A stretch of DNA of 64,000 nt, taken from positions 806,001 through 870,000 of the forward strand of contig CP099428.1 of assembly GCA_024114885.1 (NCBI GenBank), in the 5' to 3' direction. Source of the DNA: Septoria linicola. Lineage: Eukaryota; Ascomycota; Dothideomycetes; Mycosphaerellales; Mycosphaerellaceae. The notes under the pieces were generated by a model, which was given only the letters and a program-made list of their open reading frames with translations, was not told where the DNA came from and did no database searches. Position numbers and translations under genes: made by a program. This document shows positions 22,258 through 34,000 of the stretch, one piece after another; positions within the stretch are counted from its first letter, which is position 1, and every line of letters begins with the position of its first letter.

Positions 22258-23935
22258 GCTACTAGACTAATAGAACCGGTCCTAGTAGTACCGCCGCCTA
22301 TACTACCTATAAGTTACTAGTAGCCGAGAGTATTAGCCTCGAGCGTACGCTCCGCCGTAGTTCTAGTAACGTATATTAATTTAAATATATATATATTTAA
22401 AGATAACTTATCCTTTATAGTTTTATTATTATTTAGATAAAAATTAACGCGCGACTAGACGAATTTTAGCCTCTCGAAACACGCTAAGCTACGTAGCTAC
22501 ACGATATCTATTTATAATATTAAAGAATAGTTAAGACTAGTACTCTTATACTATATAGTAAAATACTAGGATACGAGGATACGCGAGATAGGCAGTTTAT
22601 AATAACTATAGCTTATACTAATTCTAGTAATTAAGCTTCGGTTTCAAGAGGCTTAGCTATCTATAGTATAGTAATTATAGCTATTATCTCCTCTCTATTT
22701 TACTAATCCTATATTCCTTATAGCGACGGCTTTAGATATAGTATTACTCTAGATCGTAGAGAAGAGCCTTCTCTAGCGGATCTACTAACCTATATACCTA
22801 CTTAGACAGTAGTAGGTTATATAGATTATCGATAGATTTACGAGTGCCTCTAGTCTAAGCCTCGCTATAGTAGCTAACGCTAGTACTATTAGTCCTAGTA
22901 CGCTATAGCTAGAGTAAGTAGCGCCGAATATAGATAGTAGTCTCGCGACCTTCTCTAATTAGTATAGCCGTAGTAACCTCTACGATATCGTTACTTATTA
23001 ACTCGGCTAGATTAAAGATACTTATAAATCTACTAGATACGTTAAGATACTATATAACGTAGAATTCGATATATAGATATTCCTCGATAAGTATCCTCTA
23101 CGTATCTATAGATATACTTAGCTCGTCTATCTCTCTAATAATTAGAAGAACTAGCCCTTTTACCTTAGCGAGATAGTTACGTAAGTTATAGGTCCTATTT
23201 AGATAAGTAGCTATAATATCGAGCGTATACGAAGCTAGTCCTTTATAAGTTACCTAATCTAACTTAGTATCTTTATTTACCGAGTCCTTAATCCTTACTA
23301 CTACTTAGTTATTCTTATACTAGTAGGTAAGTCTACGTATTAAGGTAACCTAGCGATAACCGATTTATAGGCTCTTCTTACTATTAGCTAACTCCTTCTA
23401 GACGCTAGGTACTCTAGAAAACCTTATTATAGTTACGATTCTTTTATACTTCTAGCCGAATCTACTCTAGGATATATCTATTAATATCGTAAGGCTGTCG
23501 TCTACTTCGTACGTATCTAGTAGCTTAAAGATCTTAGGAAGCCGTAGTAATACTAATATTCTCTTACTAAGTATACTAAATATCTCTACGCGAGCTTCGA
23601 ATCTCTTACGCCGTCGCTACCTCGCTACCTCTAGGCCTAGCTCGTATAGTAGTAAGACGAACTTAGAAAACCGCTTATCGGTAGTAGTAAGAGACTCTCT
23701 CCTCTTCTTAGCTTTAGTAGCTTACGCTACTTTATCGACCTCGTCCGATTTACGTTTTAGTCCTCGACGTACTACTCGATTATTACTAGCTAGAGGCTAA
23801 AAAGCTCTAGGGCTAGAAGACGGCGAAGGTACTATTTAGTTACTAGCCTCTTTCGCCGCTCGAGTAATTCTCTTTACCTCGCCTAGAGTATTATACTTTC
23901 TAGATATCTTAGGTATAGGAAACTTACTTTACTTT
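21533..23935 (-). pseudogene. Main piece of a RIP-degraded host ORF of unknown function
   Basis: The minus-strand frame starting near 23935 (SKFPIPKISRKYNTLGEVKR) is readable for hundreds of codons with interruptions almost only at TAG/TAA. It has basic, nuclear-looking stretches (GLKRKSDEVDKV; KKRRESLTTTDKRFSKFVLL), a long hydrophobic and helical middle, a low-complexity block at the TAT microsatellite, and a charged C-terminal part (RRIDEEVARRVAIVLATT). It continues across the gypsy insertion into 2161-1780. I could not assign a family. A mobile-element protein or a multi-copy accessory gene are both possible, since RIP needs repeated sequence. Introns and exact ends are unresolved. Confidence 0.45.
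22218..22256. repeat. (TAT)13 microsatellite
   Basis: Thirteen uninterrupted TAT trinucleotides, equivalent to (ATA)13 on the minus strand. It lies inside the degraded minus-strand ORF, where it would encode a homopolymer or sit in an intron. Confidence 0.95.
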
Positions 23936-24162
23936 ATATTATTTTTATATTAGTAGTATATCTTTCTTTAATAGTACTATTATTAGTATATTTATTATTA
24001 ATATTATAGAGATAGAATAGAGTATAAGGAGAAGTAATAAGTTTATAGCTAGATATTAGGAAAGAGAGAGGTAGAAGTATATTATTATAGTTACGCTTTT
24101 TATACTAGGATACGATAACATTTATATAGAGCCTAATCTAAAGTATTAGCTATAATCTAGAT

Positions 24163-24440
24163 TGTTAAGAATGTATCCTAGATAGTTAGTCTAGATATAG
24201 ACTTCTAAGTATAGTTCTAGATACCTAAGGTATCTACCTAAGGCTTAGTAAGAGGTACATCTTACTTCTCTCTCTTCTCTTCTTAGATAACTAACTTAAT
24301 CAACTTTGTATTTGGTTCCTAGCATATTACTACTATACTATATATATAAGTTAGTTCAAGATTGATCCCCTATTCTTCTTTACTACGCTATACCCTCCTT
24401 AACATTGTATAGTATCTACAAACGCCCTCTACTTTTAATA
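24163..24440 (+). repeat. Copia C 5' LTR
   Basis: 278 bp. It is the reverse complement of the LTRs of A, B and D apart from transitions, and is flanked on the left by the TAGAT target duplication. Confidence 0.94.
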
Positions 24441-24455
24441 GGTTATAAGCCCGGG
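24441..24455 (+). promoter_or_regulatory. Copia C primer-binding site
   Basis: GGTTATAAGCCCGGG starts at the first base after the LTR. Its reverse complement is the initiator tRNA-Met anticodon arm if the A after GGTTAT was G before RIP (TG to TA). This is the strongest of the four copies because the CCCGGG part is intact. Confidence 0.65.
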
Positions 24456-24839
24456 TTTGTGTACTAAATAGGAGTAACCTATATTAGTACAGGTTACTTA
24501 TATCCCTTGTAGTTTATAGAAAACATTTAGGGCCTAGAAGTTTCTCTAACTATATTACTAACAAAGCTAGTTTGCACCTAGTAGTATATAAGTTAGTAAA
24601 GATCTCTATAAGACAGTAGTATGTTTCTACTTTATTAATACCTGCCTAGTTCTCTACTATTGCACCTAGTATTACTAGAGTTAGAAGAGGCTACTTAGCC
24701 TTCCTACTACCTAGTAACAGAAACTCTACTAAGAGAGAAAGATCTAAGTCTTAGTAATTTCCTAAATACGAGGAATCCCTGTCCCTTAGAGCTAGTCTCC
24801 CTACTATAAGAAATTACCCTTCTCTAGAATCCTTAGCTA

Positions 24840-27800
24840 GTCTAAAGCATTCTACTAATTATTTATTCTATTCACCTATTTCTATAATAGACTAAGAGGA
24901 CAAGAAGAGCCAAAGGATTCTAATCCTAGACAGAACTAACTAGAAGAGATAGTTCAAGCTATAGATAGACAAGCTAGAAGGAAAGGACTAGTTCTAGGCA
25001 ATTAGCTAACTAATTATTAGAGGGAACCTATATATAGTTTAGTAGGACACTAGTCTTTAGATATATGTTACTTAGAATTAACACTTCTTAAAAGACAATA
25101 TAGTATATAGGTTCAGTATTAGATATAGTATTAGTGAAGATAATAAGATAGAGCTAGAGATATAGTGTATTACTATACTAGTAGCTAAGATATAGGTAAT
25201 TCTCTAGAACAAGTATAACAGAGTCCTAAAGTCCTATACTATAGGTCTAATTAAGCAGTTTGTTATATTTAGGATATCACCTAATAAGATAATTAAGGAA
25301 GTATAGAGACACCTTAGAGGCCTAGGTAAGAGGATTACTAAGATTAATCCTTAGGAAGCCTACTACTAGAGCTAAGAGAAAAGGCTGAAATATCTTCTAC
25401 AGTCCCTACCTATATTATACTAAGTAGCTAAGGATGCTATTATAACCTAACTATCCTTGGATATAGATACTGTTCTCCTTCTACTTAAGTCCTAAGAAGT
25501 AAGAGACAATCTAGATAAGATAGACATAGGTCTAGCTATATTCTATTCTAGGCAGCCCTACTAAGGAAAGTCTCTACTAATATACTAGCTCTATAAGAAA
25601 GGGAAGTACTAGTTAAAGGATTGTCCTAACCTCCCTACTACTAAGAAACTGTCCTAGTAGAGAAATAGTACTAAGAACTAGAAGGACCCTTAGGGATCAT
25701 TCCTTAGAGAGAGGGTTAGAAGATCCCCTTTACTAAAGAATACTAGACATATTAAGAAAGCTGTCTACAAGTTATTATTATATAATAAGCTAAAGAAGGT
25801 TATCTAGAAAATAGGTAAGTAGCTTTAAAGGATAGAAAAGTCTAGAAAGCTTCTAAAGAAAGGATTTTCAGCCTAGGAGTCTAGTTCTAATTCTAATTCT
25901 AGAACTTACTCTAGTTCTAGAAGCAATAATAATTCCCTATTAGAAGATAATAACTAAGATAAGTTAGCCTATTCTATAATTAAGGCTAAAAGCAAGTTAT
26001 TACTCTAAGAATAGCTCTTAGATTCCTATACCTTATCCTATATAACTAACTAACTATCCTTCTTTAGATTAGTAAAGCTACTAAGGAAGAAAGTATAGAT
26101 TAAGGTAGGAGGAGGATACCTCTATATAACCTACTCTAGACTAGTATAGATAAAGAGAATCTTAGGAGGAGAAGTTCTACTTGATAGGGTACTATTTATT
26201 CCTAATCTTAGAGTAAATCTTATATTATAGGATTAGTTTAGTAAGTAATTTAGAGTCTAGAAGCCTGATTTCACTCTTACCTCCCTAGATAGCTAAATAG
26301 TTATAAAGACTAAGCTAGTTAGAGGTGTTCTATTTGTTAGTAAGATATTACCTCTCCTATAGGAAAAGTTATATTACTTACTATATAATCCTATAGAGGT
26401 TAATAATGCCTATACTACCCTATTAGAGAAGGATCTAAAATAGTAGGAGCTATAGTATAGAAGATTTACACACTTTAGAAGAGGGTTACTCTTAAACCTT
26501 TATAAAGTTACTAACCTAAAGGAAAGAATTCTAATTCCTAACTAGGAAGAGTATAAGTATAGGATCTATATAATAGGTAAGATAAAGAAACACCTAGGTA
26601 AGTCTATTAAGAGAAGACCTAAAAGATTAGCCCTTATATTAGTAGATATCTATAGACTATTACTATTATTAGTAAAAGGTTTTATATAGTAGCTTAAGAT
26701 TATTAATAACTTCTTAAGAAAGAAATAGGTATTTCTACTCAAGGCTAGATTAGATATACTAACTACTCTTTAGAACTAGAGGATTAAGGTAGAAAGGTAG
26801 TTAGTAGTACTCCTTAAGTCTATAAGGGCTAATAATACTAGAGAGATTACTACTTTAATCAAATAGTAGAAGAAGGACTTTAGAATTACTCTTAAGCTAA
26901 CTAAGGCCTATAATTCACTCTAGAATAGAGTAGTTAAGAGGTCTATTTAAATATTAGAGGCCTTTATTAGAGCAATACTTAAAGAAAGTAAGATACCTAT
27001 TAAGTTTTAGCTAGAAGCCCTTAAAGTATAGGTATATATAAGGAACAAGCTTCTAAATAGACCTAATGTTAAGGGATTCAAGCTCTTACCTAATAAAGCT
27101 TTTAATAGGATCAAACTAATAGTCTCCTATCTTAAGGTATAGGGATATAGAGCTATAGTATATATAGATATAAGAGTACAGCCTTAGTAGGTAAGGAGTA
27201 ACAAACTAATAAATAGAGGAAAGGATACTATGTTTATTAGATACTATAATAATATAGTAAAGGTATAGAAGTTCTAGGAGCTAAATATAAAGGCTATTAA
27301 GTAGTATACTAATATAATCTTCTTTAAAGATAAGCTAGGTAGAGAATTAGACTTGAACATTAAGATTAAGAATCTCCCTAGTTCAGCTCTAGAAAGAAGA
27401 CCTATTAGAAGGCTAAGAACTATTAGCTAGCCTACTCTATAAGCTAGTAGGAGTACCCTAGGTGCTCCTAGTCTAGGCTAGTAGAAGCCTCCTCCCCCTT
27501 AGCTATTAGTATAGGTTTAGGAAGGAAAGAAACTCTTTATATAACTTCTACCTCTATTAGAAGATATAGGAGAGTATAGAAAATTCCTAGACTAAAGGAA
27601 AGTTAAGAAAGAATCTAAGAATTCTATCTAAGAAACTATAGAGGTAGATTAGGAGTAGACAGCTCTAAGGCAAACCCTTAGAAAGAGGAAAGTATCTTAA
27701 GAACTTAATAGATTTAACTAGAAGCTAAAGCTAATTAGGCTTAAGCCAGATTAGAATAGTTAGCTAGATAAGGAAATGCTCCTAGAGTATTAGGCTTTCT

Positions 27801-29540
27801 TCTTAGCTATAAGCTCTATTAACCTAGGTATCCTATAGGACCTAGAATTCTTAGAGAAAGTTAAAGAGATTATATTCTTAGCTACTAAAGAAGCAGGAAT
27901 ATACAAATAGGAGGTTCTAATCTTAAGGAACTATAAGGAAGTAGTAAGTGATCCTAAGTAGGGTTATCTCTAGTAAGAAGCTATTTAGAAGGAGCTAGAT
28001 ACACTTATAAGTAATAATACCTAGACTATAGTAGTCCTACTAAAAGGGGCTAACCTAGTCACCTCAAGATAGGTCTTTAATATTAAGAGAAAGCTTAGTA
28101 GAGCTATTAAAAAGTTTAAGGCAAGACTAGTTATAAGAGGGTTCTCCTAAAAGTATAGAGTAGACTATATAGAAACTTTTACTCTTATAGTTAGGCAGGA
28201 TACTCTAAGAGGATTCATGGCTGTAGTCTATAAGAAGGACCTAGTTCTATACTAAGTAGATATAAACAATGTATTTATAGAGAGTACCCTATATAAGGAC
28301 ATCTATATAATCCTACTACTAGGTATTAACCTACTAACTAGTATAGTCTTATAAGTTCTAAGGAGTCTCTATAGGCTAAAGTAAGCTACAAGAGACTAGA
28401 ATTAGCTATATATGTTAAAGCTAAAAGGAATAGGATTTAGACAATTAGAAGTGGACCTATATCTTCTAATCTATAAGAAAAGGAAAGATCTAATAATCCT
28501 AATCTATATTAATAACATACCTATTACTATAGAGAGACTAGAAGATGTCCTCTAGTTCAAAGACTAACTTAGTAAGGTCTTTAAGATCAAAGATCTTAGA
28601 GAACTAGATAAGATTCTTAGAATGAGACTAATAAGAAATAGACAGTAAGGCTAGCTAAAACTTGACTAGAAGCACTATATCTAAGAGAACCTAGCTAAGA
28701 TAGGAATAGGTCAAGAGACTATATTACTAACTCTTTTACTAATAGACAGCTATAAAAGTCTGAAGCCTACTAGACCAAATAATAAAAGGTATAATAAATA
28801 GGAGTACTAATCTATTATTAGAACATAGATATAGCTTGTAACTGTTATAAGACTAGACATTTCATTTGCCCTTAGAAGATTAAGCTCCTATATTAGTAAT
28901 CTAATAGTAGGACATATGAAGGCTCTAAAGAAGCTAACTAGATACCTGAGATTAAACCTAGACCTTAGTCTAAGATACTTAAGGAATAGTTAAGGCTGCC
29001 TTACTAGATATATAGACTCTGACTATGTAATAGACAAGACTAACAGAGTCTTAATCCTTGGATATATCTTCTTCCTTTATAGTATACTAATCTCCTAGAT
29101 AAGTAAGAAGTAGAAATCTATAGCTATATCTATAATAGAAGCTGAATATATAGCTATAGGAGCATATGTAAAACAGTTATAGTTCCTTAGTACTCTTTTA
29201 AGAGAGCTTGGATGCCTAGAGTTAGTAGGAGAATGTTCTTACTAACTAAGGATCCTTAGTAACTAGGAAACTATTACTAGAATCAGGCTAATTTAGCTAA
29301 AAGGTAATAACTAAGCTACCCTTACTCTAGTTAAGGACTTATATGTTTATAACAAGTCTAAACATATTAATATCTCATACAATACTATAAGAAAGCTCTA
29401 GTAGAACAGACTTATCTCTATAGAATATATAAACATAAAAGAGATAGTAGTAGATAGTCTTACTAAGCTAAAGAATAGACTACAGTTTCAGGAGTTTATA
29501 AGGTAGCTCTACCTTATATAAGAGATATATAAAAGATAAC
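24840..29540 (+). pseudogene. Copia C gag-pol remnant
   Basis: Domains in order: gag from about 24890; a damaged CCHC knuckle near 25585-25630 (KKGKYxLKDCP); the integrase region near 26450-27250; RT from about 28000, with the catalytic box at about 28500-28520 reading LIYINNI (both Asp now Asn); and RNase H near 28990-29380, with YIDSDYVIDKTNRV, a KSIAISIIEAEYIAIGA stretch and KDLYVYNKSKHINI. Gag and pol seem to lie in one long frame, as usual for copia/Ty1 elements, so one polyprotein is likely. Nearly all stops are TAG/TAA. Confidence 0.85.
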
Positions 29541-30183
29541 TCCAAGCCTTGGAGCTAAACTAAGAGGAGTCTAAAAGAAAGATTTTAGTTACTTGACTCC
29601 TCCTTAGTTAGACTTTATAAAGTCCTAAATGCCCTTACTAATATTAGACCTATTACTAACTATAATATCACTATATAGTACCTAGCTAAACTAGATACCC
29701 TCTAAGGCTAAGTACTAGTTAATATTAAAGACCTCCTCTATAGTAGCTATTATCTCCTCTACTAGTATATAGTTACTCTACTCCCTAGCTTAATATAAGA
29801 TCTCTATAGCTAAGAATAGTGTACCCTAAAGACTATTAGGGAACTAAGAAGCTATATAGAATATAACTAAGTAAGAGACTAAGCTATAAGGAATCTAGGG
29901 AGCTATTAGAATTAGCTATAAGAAAGGATAGGAGTAACTTACTAGATAGTCTATGTCCTAAACAATCTACTCTTATATAAGAGAGGAGGAAGATCTTATA
30001 GAAGGTATTTCTTTTACCTTTTTGTAAGAGATAGTAGTATAGAAAGTTTGTTAGATTAATAGTTAGTACTGTCTAGTTATTAGTCTAAAAAGCAAGTACT
30101 TAATAACTAATTAAGATTAGGACTAGTATTTAAGTGCTATAGATGATCTATTAAAAGATCTAACTATATAGCATGAGTAGGAG

Positions 30184-30461
30184 TGTTAAGAATATATCCT
30201 AGATAGTTAGTCTAGATATAGACTTCTAAGCATAGTTCTAGATACCTAAGGCATCCACCTAAGGCTTAGTAAGAGGTATATCTTGCTTCTCTCTCTTCTC
30301 TTCTTAGATAACTAACTTAATTAACTTTGTATTTAGTTCCTAGCATATTACTACTATACTATGTATATAAGTCAGTTTAAGATTAATCCCCTATTCTTCT
30401 TTACTACGCTATACCCTCCTTAACATTATATAGTATCTATAAACGCCCTCCACTTTTAATA
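30184..30461 (+). repeat. Copia C 3' LTR
   Basis: 278 bp, TGTTAAGAATATATCC to CTTTTAATA, followed by the TAGAT duplication. Confidence 0.94.
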
Positions 30462-30466
30462 TAGAT

Positions 30467-30770
30467 ACTTAATATATATTAGTAAGTCGATAGATAGGAT
30501 TACGCGAGATTTATAGTTACTTAACTACTATCTTTTCTATTCTAAGCTAGGTAGGAAGGTATATACTCCTACTAGCGCTACTACTAAAGTTAATATAATA
30601 GAATACTTAACTAAGCTCGATAATCGCGAAACTAGCTACTACCTAAGCTATCGTACTAGTAGTAATACTCTATACTTGTTAGCGTTAATAGTATTCTAGA
30701 AATAGAAGCTCGATAATCGCGAAACTAGCTACTACCTAAGCTATCGTACTAGTAGTAATACTCTATACTT
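30467..30770 (+). pseudogene. Host sequence between copia C and D; possible plus-strand ORF fragment
   Basis: With copia C removed, this segment joins 24157. One plus-strand frame then stays mostly open across the junction (YDNIYIEPNLKY before the insertion; SKSIDRITRDL, then SKLGRKVYTPTSATTKVNII after it) and runs into the minisatellite. The frame would start near 24080, divergent from the minus-strand ORF starting near 23935. It is short and AT-rich, so chance openness cannot be excluded. No family recognised. Confidence 0.25.
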
Positions 30771-30775
30771 GTTAG

Positions 30776-31052
30776 TGTTAAAAGTAGAGGGCGTGTTATA
30801 TGCTATACAATGTTAAGAAGGGTATAGCGTAGTAAAGAAGAATAGAGGATTAATCTTAAACTAACTTATATATATAGTGTAGTAGTAATATGCTAGGAAC
30901 TAAATACAAAGTTAATTAAGTTAGTTATCTAAGAAGAGAAGAGAGAGAAGCAAGATGTACCTCTTACTAAGCCTCAGGTAGATGCCTTAGGTATCTAGAA
31001 CTATACTTAGAAGTCTATATCTAGACTAACTATCTAGGATACATTCTTAACA
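30776..31052 (-). repeat. Copia D LTR (left, 3' LTR)
   Basis: 277 bp, TGTTAAAAGTAGAGGGCG to TTCTTAACA, preceded by GTTAG. Confidence 0.93.
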
Positions 31053-34000
31053 CTCTTACTTATACTATATAGTTAGATCTTTTAACAGATCATCTATAGT
31101 ACTCAAATACTAGTCCTAATCTTAATTAGTTATTAAGTACTTGCTTTTTAGACTAATAACTAGATAGTACTAACTATTAATCTAATAAACTTTCTATACT
31201 ACTATCTCCTATAAAAAGGTAAAAGAAATGCCTTCTATAAGATCTTCCTTCTCTCTTATATAGGAGTAGATTGTTCAGGATATAGACTATCTAGTAAGTT
31301 GCCCCTATCCTTTCTTATAGCTAATTCTAACAGCTCTCTAGATTCCTTATAGCCTGGTCCCTTACTTAGTTATATTCTATATAGCTTTTTAGTTCCCTAA
31401 TAGTCTTTAGGATATACTATTCTTAGCTATAGGGATCTTATATTAAGCTAGAGAGTAGAGTAACTATATACTAGTAGAGGAGATAATAGCTACTATAGAG
31501 GAGGTCTTTAATATTAACTAGTACTTAGCCTTAGGGGGTGTCTAGTTCAGCTAGGTACTATATAGTAATATTGTAGTTAGTAATAGGTCTAATATTAGTA
31601 AGGGCATTTAGGACTTTATAAAGTCTAACTAAGGAGGAGTTAAGTAACTAAAATCTTTCTTTTAGACTCCTCTTAGTTTAGCTCTAAGGCTTAGAGTTAT
31701 CTTTTATATATCTCTTATATAAGGTAGAGCTGCCTTACAAACTCCTAAAACTATAGTCTATTCTTTAGCTTAGTAAGACTATCTACTACTATCTCTTTTA
31801 TATTCATATATTCTATAGAGATAAGTCTGTTCTACTAGAGCTTTCTCACAGCATTATATAAGATATTAATATGTTTAGACTTATTATAAACATATGAGTC
31901 CTTAACTAGAGTAAGGGCAGCTTAGTTATTACCTTTTAGCTAAATTAGCCTGATTCTAGTAATAGTTTCCTAGTTACTAAGGATCCTTAGTTAGTAAGAA
32001 CATTCTCCTACTAACTCTAGGCATCTAAGCTCTCTTAAAAGAGTACTAAGGAACTGTAACTGTTTTGTATATACTCCTATAGCTATGTATTTAGCTTCTA
32101 TTATAGATGTGGCTATAGATTTCTACTTCTTACTTATCTAGGAGATTAGTATACTATAAAGGAAGAAGATATATCCAAGGATTAAGACTCTGTTAGTCTT
32201 ATCTATTATATAGTTAGAGTCTATATATCTAGTAAGGCAGCCTTAACTATTCCTTAAGTATCTTAGACTAAGGTCTAGGTTTGATCTCAGGTATCTAGTT
32301 AGCTTCTTTAGAGCCTTTATGTATCCTACTATTAGATTACTAATATAGGAGCTTAATCTTCTAAGGGCAAATGAAATGTCTGGTCTTATAACAGTTATAA
32401 GCTATATCTATGTTCTAATAATGGATTAGTACTCCTATTTGTTACACCTTTCATTATTTGGTCTAGTAGGCTTTAGACTTTCATAGCTGTCTATTAGTAA
32501 AAGAGTTAATAATATAGTCTCTTAACCTATTCCTATCTTAGCTAGGTTCTCTTAGATATAGTGCTTCTAGTTAAGTTTTAGCTAGCCTTACTATCTGTTT
32601 CTTGTTAGTCTTATTCTAAGAATCTTGTCTAGTTCTCTAAGATCTTTAATCTTAAAGACCTTACTAAGTTAGTCTTTGAACTAGAGGACATCTTCTAGTC
32701 TCTCTATAGTAATAGGTATATTATTAATATAGATTAGGATTATTAGGTCTTTCCTTTTCTTATAGATTAGAAGACATAGGTCCACTTCTAATTGTCTAAA
32801 TCCTATTCCTTTTAGCTTTAATATATATAGCTGATTCTAGTCTCTTATAGCTTGCTTTAGCCTATAGAGACTCCTTAGAACTTATAAGACTATACTAGTT
32901 AGTAGGTTAATACCTAGTAGTAGGATTATATAGATGTCCTTATATAGGGTACTCTCTATAAATATATTATTTATATCTACTTAGTACAGAACTAGGTCCT
33001 TCTTGTAGACTATAGCCATGAATCCTCTTAGAGTATCCTACCTGACTATAAGAGTAAAAGTTTCTATATAGTCTACTTTATACTTTTAGGAGAACCCTCT
33101 TATAACTAGTCTTACCTTGAACTTTTTAATAGCTCTACTAAGCTTTCTCTTAACATTAAAGACTTATCTTGAGGTGACTAGGTTAGCCCCTTTTAGTAGG
33201 ACTACTATAGTCTAGGTGTTGTTACTTATAAGTGTATCTAGCTCCTTCTAAATAGCTTCTTACTAGAGATAACCCTACTTAGGATTACTTACTACTTTCT
33301 TATAGTTCCTTAGGATTAGAACCTCCTATTTATACATTCCTACTTCTTTAGTAGCTAAGAATATAATCTCTTTAACTTCCTCTAAGAATTCTAGGTCCTA
33401 TAGGATACCTAGGTTAATAGAGCTTATAGCTAAGAAGAAAGCCTAATACTCTAGGAGTATTTCCTTGTCTAGCTAACTATTCTAATCTAGCTTAAGCCTA
33501 ATTAGCTTTAGCTTCTAGTTAAATCTATTAAGTTCTTAGGATACTTTCCTTTTTCTAAAGGTTTGCCTTAGAGCTATCTACTCCTAATCTACCTCTATAG
33601 TTTCTTAAGTAGAATTCTTAGATTCTTTCTTAACTTTCCCTTAGTCTAGGAATTTTCTATACTCTCCTATATCTTCTAGTAGAGGTAGAAGTTATATAAA
33701 GAGTTTCTTTCCTTCCTAAACCTATACTAATAGCTAAGGGGGAGGAGGCTTCTACTAGCCTAGACTAGAAGCACCTAGGGTACTCCTACTAGCTTGTAGA
33801 GTAGGCTAGCTAATAGTTCTTAGCCTTCTAATAGGTCTTCTTTCTAGAGCTAAACTAGGGAGATTCTTAATCTTAATATTTAAGTCTAATTCTCTACCTA
33901 GCTTATCTTTAAAGAAGATTATATTAGTATACTACTTAATAGCCTTTATGTCTAGCTCCTAGAACTTCTATACCTTTACTATATTATTATAGTATCTAAT

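Larger units (their letters stand above)
24163..30461 (+). mobile_element. Copia retrotransposon C, full length, plus strand
   Basis: 6299 bp, LTRs 24163-24440 and 30184-30461 (278 bp each, TGTTAAGAATG to CTTTTAATA), TSD TAGAT at 24158-24162 and 30462-30466. It is the only copy in plus orientation, so the best for reading domain order. The primer-binding site is at 24441-24455 and a purine-rich tract (GAGTAGGAG) precedes the 3' LTR at about 30174-30183. Roughly 600 bp of apparently non-coding sequence separates the end of pol (about 29540) from the 3' LTR. Stops in every domain make it non-autonomous. Confidence 0.94.
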
